A stretch of 43,393 nucleotides of DNA, from contig NZ_FQYQ01000021.1 in assembly GCF_900141825.1 (NCBI RefSeq), forward strand, positions 1-43,393. Direction: 5' to 3'. The DNA is from Pseudobutyrivibrio xylanivorans DSM 14809. Its GTDB lineage: Bacteria; Bacillota; Clostridia; Lachnospirales; Lachnospiraceae. How positions within the stretch are numbered: position 1 is the first letter of the stretch; each line of letters begins with the position of its first letter. The notes beneath the pieces are model-generated. The model was not told the DNA's origin. It did no database searches and saw only the letters and a program-made list of their open reading frames with translations. Shown piece by piece: positions 33,876 to 40,298 of the stretch. The position numbers were made by a program, and so were the translations under genes.

Positions 33876-35984
33876 CTACTCTACGCCTCTTTTTAAATGT
33901 CCTTTTGTGTAATCTTCTTTGATATGAACTAATTGATTATTGTTAAATACGTTATCGTAAATACGAAGTATCTCTTCTGTTTCTTTATAATCTTCAAGAG
34001 TAAAATCAAGTCTAAATTCCTTTACTCCAAGATCAATCAAGTCTGATTTCAAATCAAATGCAATATACTTCTTGCTATTGTAAATCGTGTTATAACAATA
34101 ATCGCAGTTACACTTAATTATATGGTTCTCGTTTTTTCGATCCACGAGTGTCACAGTGTCATTATTTTTCTTACAGCCCACTGTGTTTTTGATAGTACAG
34201 TTAGCAGTAATCATCATAGGAATACGGCTGTACACTATCATCTGAGAATTTGCATTATCTCTATGCTTAAGTTCTTTAAGAGAAAGCTCATAAGAAATGC
34301 AGTCACGGTTTAAACCAAGAGCCCTAAAGCCCTGAATACTTCGATTGTTAAAAGTATAAAGTCTGTAATCAAGGATTATCTTTTCTAAAGGATATCCCTG
34401 ATCTTTTAGCCATCCGAGTTCATCAAATGACGCAGCTATAACACCTTCTGCTGATTCTGGAATAGAAATGTTAGTATATTCATCTCTAAGAATTGGAGGA
34501 AGGTAAATATATAAATCTCCATCAAAAAGCTTTCTTGCCTCAACATATAAATTGGCAGGAACAGCCAGCGATTTTATAAAATCAAACTTTCCTACAGCTT
34601 TAATCTGTTCGATAGTAGAAACAGTAACAAAAGTATCCTGTTTCTGTGAATGATTACCCTCAAATGAAAGCTTCTCAAATTCATTAATAGTTGGATTAGA
34701 AGCATTGCCAGAAATATCTAATAATAAATTTTCTACAGCCTCTCTTCTGGCATTCTTAATCACTGATACTGGAAAGAAAATATCTTCGTCTGCGTCAATA
34801 TCAAGCTTTACTAATTCAAAAGGTGTATTACCAAGACCAGAAACAGCCTTTTTTATATCCTCTTTTGTAGTAGGCTTCTTGCTGGCCTTTTCTATCAACT
34901 GACCAGAAGCTACGCCTTCATGTCCATTATTATCGTAAAAACGAACTGAAAATTCTTCACCAAGCAAAGCTTTAACTCTGCAATTCACCTTTATCTTTGA
35001 TGAATTTTCATAAGCAGGCTCTGTTTCAGTTTTTGTATGAGAAGGAGCCTCAAAGGTAATCATATCTGGACCATTGTGCTTGTGAAGATACAAATCAGTA
35101 AAACCACTACGATTACCGTAATCAAGAAGCTTCTGAATATCTTCCTGGGAAACAGAATAATTACGGGCTCCCTTATATAAATATTCATCTAAATAATGTC
35201 TGTAGACACTAACAACACCTGTGGCATAAGAAAGCTGCTTCATACGGCCTTCAATCTTAAAGGACATTACACCAGCTTCAATCATCTCAGGAAGATAGTT
35301 TATAGTACAGAAATCCTTTGGTGAAAGGATATAATTACCCTTCTTATTAAGCTTTTTGCCATTCTCATCAAATGCATCATATGGCAAACGGCAAGGCTGT
35401 GCACAGCGACCTCTGTTGCCTGAACGACCGCCAAGAATAGATGACATGAGACACTGACCAGAGTAGCAAACACAAAGAGCTCCGTGAATAAAGCTCTCAA
35501 TCTCAAGATCAGGACACATCTGATGAATCTTAGAAATCTCCTGACAAGAGATTTCTCTGGCTGTAACAATACGTGCTGCACCTAAATCCTCTAATAGCTT
35601 AGCGCCATATCCTGTACAGGTGCTAACCTGAGTACTCACATGAATGTGAGTATCCGGGAAATATTCTCTGATAAAATTAAAAACACCAAAATCCTGAACT
35701 ATGAATGCATCAATGCCGTTTTCAACATATGCACGTAAATATTTATATAATTCGCCTTCAATCTCAGGATTTTTAAGCAATGTATTTACAGTAAGATAAG
35801 CCTTCTTTCCGCGAATGTGAGCATATTTGATTGCTTCTGCAGCCTCCTCTATAGAAAAATTCTTAGCATAGGCTCTGGCGCCAAATAAATCACCGCCAAA
35901 ATAAACGGCATCCGCTCCCGCATCCACAACAGCTTTAAAAATTTGCAAATCACCTGCTGGTGAAAGTAATTCTAATTGATTCAT
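33876..35984 (-). CDS. U32 peptidase-family protein with C-terminal DUF3656
   Basis: 702-aa protein. It begins LELLSPAGDLQIFKAVVDAGADAVYFG (shown as LELLSPAGDL and DAGADAVYFGG), has VQDFGVFNFIREYFPD, and the family signature SFIHGALCVCYSGQCLMSS with RGRCAQPCR. Although named collagenase-like peptidases, related proteins (TrhP/YrrO, RlhA) are needed for tRNA or rRNA hydroxylation, a more likely role than proteolysis. The extra 300 C-terminal residues match the DUF3656 extension, with a CDYCYNTIYN cysteine pair. It starts 57 bp after zapA, beyond a terminator. Confidence 0.9.
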   Translation of the reverse strand: MNQLELLSPAGDLQIFKAVVDAGADAVYFGGDLFGARAYAKNFSIEEAAEAIKYAHIRGKKAYLTVNTLLKNPEIEGELYKYLRAYVENGIDAFIVQDFGVFNFIREYFPDTHIHVSTQVSTCTGYGAKLLEDLGAARIVTAREISCQEISKIHQMCPDLEIESFIHGALCVCYSGQCLMSSILGGRSGNRGRCAQPCRLPYDAFDENGKKLNKKGNYILSPKDFCTINYLPEMIEAGVMSFKIEGRMKQLSYATGVVSVYRHYLDEYLYKGARNYSVSQEDIQKLLDYGNRSGFTDLYLHKHNGPDMITFEAPSHTKTETEPAYENSSKIKVNCRVKALLGEEFSVRFYDNNGHEGVASGQLIEKASKKPTTKEDIKKAVSGLGNTPFELVKLDIDADEDIFFPVSVIKNARREAVENLLLDISGNASNPTINEFEKLSFEGNHSQKQDTFVTVSTIEQIKAVGKFDFIKSLAVPANLYVEARKLFDGDLYIYLPPILRDEYTNISIPESAEGVIAASFDELGWLKDQGYPLEKIILDYRLYTFNNRSIQGFRALGLNRDCISYELSLKELKHRDNANSQMIVYSRIPMMITANCTIKNTVGCKKNNDTVTLVDRKNENHIIKCNCDYCYNTIYNSKKYIAFDLKSDLIDLGVKEFRLDFTLEDYKETEEILRIYDNVFNNNQLVHIKEDYTKGHLKRGVE

Positions 35985-36009
35985 ATATTTCCTTTACTAA
36001 AAAATTAAA

Positions 36010-36037
36010 ATAAAAACGAGTCCCTATGAAGGGACTC
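36010..36037 (-). terminator. Terminator between zapA and the U32 gene
   Basis: Perfect 8-bp stem gagtccct (36018-36025 with 36030-36037), 4-base loop, then GTTTTTATTTTAA on the minus strand. It begins 4 bp after the zapA stop codon. No clear promoter was seen between it and the U32 gene, so read-through probably feeds that gene. Confidence 0.8.
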
Positions 36038-36040
36038 TGA

Positions 36041-36466
36041 TTAGTTGTCTGATAACGAACCTAGAAGAGCATCCTCTAGGGAAGCCTCAAGCTTTGTCTT
36101 ATGAAGAAGAAGTTCTTTGTTCTCCCTCTCAAGCTTTGCAATAGTCTCTTCTAATGTCTCAGTTTTCAGCTGAGCTGAAATTAAATCATGCTTAAGATTA
36201 TATATTTCTTTGTCTCGAATATCTAAATCTGACTCCAGAGATTCAACCTGTGTTTTGGCTTTGAAGTAGTCGTCAGCAATATTCAGCTCTAATAATGTTG
36301 CTTTAAGGTCAGCTGAAATACGCTTGTATCCATCAATTGAATTAAACTCATCAAGCTTAGAATTGATGTAATTAGCTACGCGCTGAAGATATTCCTCCTC
36401 CTCGTAACCACTTAACGTATATACTTTTCCGCCTATAAGCACCTTTGCGCTTTTTTCGGAAACCAT
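36041..36466 (-). CDS. zapA: Cell division protein ZapA
   Basis: 141-aa ZapA, which crosslinks FtsZ filaments at the division ring. Residues 1 to about 60 hold the ZapA head (KVLIGGKVYTLSGYEEEEYL, RVANYINSKLDEF), and residues 65-135 form a long coiled coil ending in a second heptad stretch (ETLEETIAKLERENKELLL). The ATG at 36466 is chosen because GGGAGG lies 7 bp upstream and it gives the normal N-terminus; the frame is open 26 codons further. Confidence 0.9.
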   Translation of the reverse strand: MVSEKSAKVLIGGKVYTLSGYEEEEYLQRVANYINSKLDEFNSIDGYKRISADLKATLLELNIADDYFKAKTQVESLESDLDIRDKEIYNLKHDLISAQLKTETLEETIAKLERENKELLLHKTKLEASLEDALLGSLSDN

Positions 36467-36564
36467 AACGCATCCTCCCGTCAGAAATTCAATACTTATT
36501 ATAGCTATCTTTGTGGTTAAAAACAAGTAAACTATACTATTCAAAATGAATTTGATTTTTTACA

Positions 36565-37188
36565 TCAATTTTCTACATAATATACTCGTCTAGAGCTTCC
36601 GTCCGTATCGCCTTCGCCTGTTTCCCTGGCTTCTTTTAGTAATGCCTTAAAATCTGCTATATCACGTCCTGAATCAAATGGGGTCACATATATTGCATAT
36701 ATGACATGATTATTGTCAGTGTTTAAAATCATAGCCACGTGTGCGTAATACTGTTTTCCCTCCATGGTGCCCGTGTATGTATATAAGAAAGTTTTGGTTC
36801 CATCAATATATGTGGTTTCAGAGGATTGCCTTGCGGCGTCGGGTATCATTGATACAGCCAGCTCATCTATTTTTTCATACAAAACTGATTCACTTACAAA
36901 ATATGACACCCATAGATGATCTAGCGCCTCATCCCCTAAGATAATGGTGGAGTTTTCTGAAATAGTCAGTGATTCCGTCTCCTCATAATTAGAAGGAATG
37001 GCAAAAGTCATTCCACCAGTGCTATAGGAAAATGTATCTTCCATAGAAATAGATTTCGTAGTTTCTATACCAACATTTCTTTCCAAATAGCTATGCAATA
37101 GGATTACGATTAGCCCAGAAATAGCTATGATAACAAGCAACATTATAAGAGCTAAACTAGAGCTATCTTTTTCTTTTACTTCGCTCAC
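36565..37188 (-). CDS. Membrane-anchored extracytoplasmic protein of unknown function
   Basis: 207-aa protein that I do not recognise. A single membrane segment lies at about residues 13-33 (LALIMLLVIIAISGLIVILL), with a short charged cytoplasmic N-terminus and an external domain of about 170 residues (GGMTFAIPSNYEE, FLYTYTGTMEGKQYYAHVAMI). The middle looks like a beta-rich fold similar to small lipoprotein or stress-sensing domains, which is only an impression. The GTG at 37188 is favoured, 8 bp after AGGAGG; a second GTG nine bases upstream is too close to that site. It is 98 bp upstream of zapA. Confidence 0.75.
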   Translation of the reverse strand: MSEVKEKDSSSLALIMLLVIIAISGLIVILLHSYLERNVGIETTKSISMEDTFSYSTGGMTFAIPSNYEETESLTISENSTIILGDEALDHLWVSYFVSESVLYEKIDELAVSMIPDAARQSSETTYIDGTKTFLYTYTGTMEGKQYYAHVAMILNTDNNHVIYAIYVTPFDSGRDIADFKALLKEARETGEGDTDGSSRRVYYVEN

Positions 37189-37247
37189 TCCACACACCTC
37201 CTGCTATGAATATTAATAGCAAAAAAATGTGTTGAATATGAGAACTT

Positions 37248-37279
37248 AAAAAGATGCCAGGATATCCCAGCATCTTTTT
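37248..37279. terminator. Bidirectional hairpin terminator
   Basis: Perfect 10-bp stem aaaaagatgc (37248-37257) with 37270-37279, 12-base loop, A run on one side and T run on the other. It separates the core region from the accessory region to the right. Confidence 0.7.
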
Positions 37280-37365
37280 TAGTGTAAAGGGTGAAGTGTT
37301 ATTCATTTATAAGTTTCTTATAAAAGTGTCCATCATTTTCAAAGACATTATCTAAGAAGAATTTT

Positions 37366-37644
37366 GCCAGATGTTATGTTACTGATACAGATGCCCAAGC
37401 TGTGGGTGTTATGAAGGCATTTCAATCGGCTGGTTACAAGGTGCCAGGGGATATTGCGTTTGTCGGATTTGATAATTCATCCCATTCACAAAACTCCAAT
37501 CCGCCTCTCACCACTATCGAAGCTTATCCAGAAGCCATGGCAAAAGCTTCCTTGTATAGGCTGCTAGATATAATGGTAGAAAAAAGTCATATACCATTAA
37601 AAATCGAAATAGGAACCACATTAATTCAAAGAGGATCAGCTTAA
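37366..37644 (+). pseudogene. Remnant of a LacI-family regulator (C-terminal end)
   Basis: The frame encodes about 93 residues matching only the C-terminal part of LacI/GalR regulators: ARCYVTDTDAQAVGVMKAFQ, AGYKVPGDIAFVGFDNSS, PPLTTIEAYPEAMAKASLYRL and IEIGTTLIQRGSA. The DNA-binding domain and most of the sugar-binding domain are absent, and a stop codon lies in frame at 37321. No start codon with a ribosome site is seen. It is therefore a 5'-deleted relic, pointing to past rearrangement at the edge of the accessory region. Confidence 0.85.
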
Positions 37645-37754
37645 TATTTTCAAAACAACCCCCCACCCATTTAATAAAAACCTTGGGGTCTTTTAAAATA
37701 TCCACAAAAACACTAGTAAATACAGTATTATAAGTATATGGAATGGGGGGCTCT

Positions 37755-37955
37755 TTATCCCCAGAAAAAGAAAACATCCTTTATAATATCCAAATCCACT
37801 TCTTCATAACTTTTAGTCTTATATCTATCTATCTCTGTCAAAATATACTTTACGCTATCTGTATCCTCCTTGATTAATTCCTTTAAATCATTTCTATCAG
37901 GTATATATTTTTCTATTAATTTTATTACTGCACTCTGCATTGAATCCTTGTCCAT
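37755..37955 (-). CDS. Small protein of unknown function, 66 aa
   Basis: 66-aa charged, helical protein with no membrane segment (SAVIKLIEKYIPDRNDLKELI, SYEEVDLDIIKDVFFFWG). Not recognised. AGGAG with a 7-bp gap precedes the ATG at 37955, so translation is plausible. It is the last gene of the orphan Rhs-associated group and could be a small immunity protein, but nothing in the sequence shows this. Confidence 0.5.
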   Translation of the reverse strand: MDKDSMQSAVIKLIEKYIPDRNDLKELIKEDTDSVKYILTEIDRYKTKSYEEVDLDIIKDVFFFWG

Positions 37956-38086
37956 TTCTATTCTCCTATATTTCTCCTCTCTTTAAAGAACCGGTGTCTC
38001 TTCATAATTCATATCTATTCTCCCTAGCAATAACTATAGCCCTTTACTGTGTCTGATTATATCTAATATGAATTTCAACATTTTAA

Positions 38087-38740
38087 TTACTTATTATTTC
38101 TTAATACAAATTTTACACCTTGCTTCTCTAAATCATCTCCAAGGCGAGAACCATTTTCCCAATATAATCCCCACTTAAACAACGTGTTCCCTAATGAATC
38201 AACTGCTTTATATCCTCCAACTGAAAGGCTGTGAGTAAAAAATTTGATATTATTAATATCAATAGTATTGTTCCCCTTTGTACTTACAATAGTTATTTTT
38301 TCTCCATCTTTCACTAGATAGTATGTATTATTCATAAAAACGCCTCGCATAGAAAATACTATACAAACTGAGGAGAATAATGTTATAGCTACTGCCGTAT
38401 CAAAAACAACAATCTCCATCAAAAAAATTATTGCATACATACCAAAAGAAAGTATACCTAAAATATAATTCAATGAACTTGCATAAGCCCCCTGATTATT
38501 TGAATAACAATAATACTCTCCATCTATAATATTCTTTTTTCCACGCTTACTTCCTACAAGTCCAAATACCCCTGCAACTATATAAATTATAAATAGAATC
38601 AAATAGACAAAATCTACATGTTTAGGGAAAATAGACCATTTGTTCATACCATATATTCCTAATACTACAGTTATCAACGATATCAATAATCCATTTATTC
38701 TGTTTTTCTTGCTATTCTTCAGAAAAAGCTCCTTACTCAT
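38087..38740 (-). CDS. Membrane protein with C-terminal PH-like domain, orphan Rhs module
   Basis: 217-aa protein. Four hydrophobic segments at about 16-33, 44-63, 92-112 and 117-135 are followed by a soluble domain of about 80 residues (YLVKDGEKITIVSTKGNNTI, INNIKFFTHSL, FKWGLYWENGSRLGDDLEKQ). The soluble part aligns by eye with the end of the truncated gene at 39124-39513: DG-x-x-IT, an I-x-x-I/V strand, and an L-x-x-x-LEK-like end. GGAGG lies 10 bp before the ATG. It is 24 bp after the 71-aa ORF. A membrane-bound immunity protein for a lost toxin is a reasonable guess; function is not shown. Confidence 0.7.
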   Translation of the reverse strand: MSKELFLKNSKKNRINGLLISLITVVLGIYGMNKWSIFPKHVDFVYLILFIIYIVAGVFGLVGSKRGKKNIIDGEYYCYSNNQGAYASSLNYILGILSFGMYAIIFLMEIVVFDTAVAITLFSSVCIVFSMRGVFMNNTYYLVKDGEKITIVSTKGNNTIDINNIKFFTHSLSVGGYKAVDSLGNTLFKWGLYWENGSRLGDDLEKQGVKFVLRNNK

Positions 38741-38763
38741 CTATAGCTTGCCTCCAACTTGTT

Positions 38764-38979
38764 TTATTCACTATCTGTTGCACAGTTATCAACACTCGTA
38801 ACTACACCCATAAGTTCATCAATAACTTTATTTACTAATTGATCATAACCACATCCAAACTTCTTTTGAACAGTCTTTTGAAGCAATCCTCTATTATAGT
38901 TCAAAAAATTACTTGTTAAATAAGCTATTATTGCATCAGTAGTTTCATATTGATTCATTTCAATAGCTGCTCTATACAT
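38764..38979 (-). CDS. 71-aa ORF fused to an Rhs core remnant
   Basis: Small soluble ORF (DAIIAYLTSNFLNYNRGLL, FGCGYDQLVNKVIDELMGVV), not recognised. Its start lies exactly at the edge of the Rhs core remnant (38980-39046), in a frame one base off the Rhs frame, and no proper ribosome site precedes it. An internal ATG at 38958 is another possible start. It may be the tail of a former toxin tip or a truncated immunity gene. It occupies the same place in its module as the 88-aa candidate immunity gene in the main one. Confidence 0.45.
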   Translation of the reverse strand: MYRAAIEMNQYETTDAIIAYLTSNFLNYNRGLLQKTVQKKFGCGYDQLVNKVIDELMGVVTSVDNCATDSE

Positions 38980-39046
38980 TCCTGGTAGCCTGTGAAAGCG
39001 AATGGCTGGATGATCTTGCCATCAGTGGTGTAGCCATGCTTATGCT
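38980..39046 (-). pseudogene. Orphan fragment of the Rhs core
   Basis: On the minus strand this stretch encodes HGYTTDGKIIQPFAFTGYQ, nearly identical to HGYTTDGNIIQPFAFTGYQ of the full-length Rhs gene at 40877-40942. The DNA is about 87% identical over 64 bp. The similarity stops sharply on both sides. In the Rhs frame the fragment runs into a stop codon about 8 codons later. This is the pattern left when a new tip is inserted by recombination at the core and the old tip is pushed downstream. Confidence 0.85.
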
Positions 39047-39070
39047 CTTTGATTTTAATTTATAACTATG

Positions 39071-39106
39071 AAAAAACTGCAAAGCCCAACATTGGCTTTG
39101 CAGTTT
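39071..39106 (-). terminator. Strong terminator of the Rhs transcript
   Basis: Perfect 13-bp stem aaactgcaaagcc (39074-39086 with 39094-39106), 7-base loop, then six T on the minus strand (39071-39076). It lies 18 bp after the stop of the truncated membrane gene and separates the active Rhs module from the orphan one. Confidence 0.9.
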
Positions 39107-39123
39107 AAACATGAATCGGTTTA

Positions 39124-39513
39124 TTAAGTATTATTCTCGTCTGTCTTTCTTTTGTCGAAAAGAGGTATATTTTCCTTCTCTATTCTTTTAAGAAAATTAT
39201 TTTTTCCTTTCATCATAGGATCAATCAAGAAGAAGGTTCTTTTTCTACCTGACTTAAATACCTTTATATAATTATTGTTAGCTATTTCAACTTTACTAAG
39301 CTCAGAGAATTTAGTTTGCTTTTTTAGTATAAACAATTTAATAACAGTAATATCATCTCCATCTACCACAATATCCCAAAATCTTGGCGTGGTATATAAG
39401 AAGAAAAGTAATGAAAGAAAATAAAAAACAACAAATAATCCAATTGCAGCTGATGAAAATTCTTCATCAAAATAAATCCATGATGCATTATACTTATAAA
39501 AGTGGACACAACA
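39124..39513 (-). pseudogene. 5'-truncated membrane protein with PH-like domain
   Basis: The frame is open from 39513 but has no ATG, and begins directly after a stop codon. It encodes a hydrophobic segment (AAIGLFVVFYFLSLLFFLYT) followed by a soluble domain (VVDGDDITVIKLFILKK, SKVEIANNNYIKVFKSGRKR, KNNFLKRIEKENIPLF). A GTG at 39369 could start only the soluble part. The layout matches the second half of the 217-aa protein at 38087-38740, which keeps four membrane segments. The front of this gene has probably been deleted, next to the inverted repeats at 39502-39615. It may be an old immunity gene. Confidence 0.6.
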
Positions 39514-39529
39514 TTATAATTGTGTCTAC
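39502..39529. repeat. Inverted repeat, 10-bp arms
   Basis: gtggacacaa (39502-39511) and ttgtgtctac (39520-39529) with one mismatch and an 8-base loop. It lies at the broken 5' end of the truncated membrane gene. No T tract follows on either strand. Confidence 0.6.
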
Positions 39530-39559
39530 TTGCTTGACTGTGTTCCAAGCCATAAAAAT

Positions 39560-39615
39560 GCCTGTATCCACTACAAGTGTGTTGCATAGTTATCATACTG
39601 TAATGGTATACAGGC
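39560..39615. repeat. Inverted repeat with long loop
   Basis: gcctgtatcc (39560-39569) and ggtatacaggc (39605-39615) match as an imperfect inverted repeat with a one-base bulge, 35 bp apart. Together with the repeat at 39502-39529 it makes the 39.50-39.62 kb gap a possible remnant of a small mobile or repeat element; no ORF is convincing here. Confidence 0.45.
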
Positions 39616-39645
39616 ACATTCCCTTATAATTCGTACAGGAATATT

Positions 39646-39912
39646 TTATTTTCCTTTTACTATTTTTTTATAAGATTCTGCCAAATCAAGTAATTCTATA
39701 CCTAGAGAATCACTATAATCCCACGAATCTATTATAAATCTAGTATAATTTATGTTTAAACACTCTTCATTTTTCATTTTTCTTAACTCTTCGACAATAC
39801 CAACAAGTTGATTGATATTTTTAACACTCTTTCCATCCATTACGTCCTGAATTTCTTTATTTACTTCTGCTTCTATTTTATCAATTCTTTCGTTAAGTTT
39901 TAATCCACACAT
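39646..39912 (-). CDS. Candidate immunity protein for the Rhs tip
   Basis: 88-aa soluble helical protein with many Glu and Lys (LNERIDKIEAEVNKEIQDVM, NINQLVGIVEELRKMK, NYTRFIIDSWDYSDSLGIEL). I do not recognise the family. It overlaps the Rhs stop codon by 13 bp and has GGAGG 10 bp before its ATG, within the Rhs coding sequence. A small gene directly overlapping the 3' end of a polymorphic toxin gene is nearly always its immunity gene; that is the only basis for the call. Confidence 0.65.
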   Translation of the reverse strand: MCGLKLNERIDKIEAEVNKEIQDVMDGKSVKNINQLVGIVEELRKMKNEECLNINYTRFIIDSWDYSDSLGIELLDLAESYKKIVKGK

Positions 39913-40298
39913 TGTATAAGATCCTCCAAATTATTTATAAACCATTGAGTCGCTCCCCCTAAATACTGATATCCATAACCAAACTGAGGAGCTGCTTGCC
40001 CAACAATCATAACTGTACCTTCTCTAACCTGAAACTGTTGAACCCCACTCATGAGATTCCATTCAAATGGCAATGCTAAATTATATCTATTTGTCAAAGG
40101 GGAAAATGTTTCAAATAAATATCGTCCTCTAGCTTGAGCATTTACACCATCATAAAAACGTAATCCAAATGTGTCACTACCAGCAACTTTCATTTTTATC
40201 GTCCTAACATCGAATGATTCTAATATTTGTTTTCTATAACTCCTAGGCACACCCTGTTCCTTTAAATATTGCGATGCCTCTCTTACTCCTTTATAAAC
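39900..40298 (-). other. Variable C-terminal tip of the Rhs protein, TNT-like
   Basis: The last 132 residues follow a glycine-rich linker and differ in style from the Rhs repeats. They contain ARGRYLFETFSP, RYNLALPFEW, FQVREGTVMIVGQAAPQFG and YLGGATQWFINNLEDLI. This order (G/R-YL, R-x-x-LALP, a Y/F-x-V strand, AAPxFG, GGxxQ, and a terminal LI) resembles the TNT domain (DUF4237), an NAD+ glycohydrolase toxin. The Arg of RYNLALP and the Gln of GGATQ would be the active-site pair. The match is by eye only. Confidence 0.5.

Noticed and set aside
37660-37760. C-rich and G-rich runs near 37660 and 37745 as a terminator or quadruplex
   Set aside because: The stems are only about 4 bp and there are too few G runs for a quadruplex.
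37514-37777. 87-codon minus-strand frame opposite the LacI relic
   Set aside because: It overlaps the relic on the other strand and the 66-aa gene, has no ribosome site and has low-quality composition.
39363-39617. 84-codon minus-strand frame across the inverted repeats
   Set aside because: The truncated membrane protein reads better in the next frame, continuing into its soluble domain; this frame has no match and no ribosome site.
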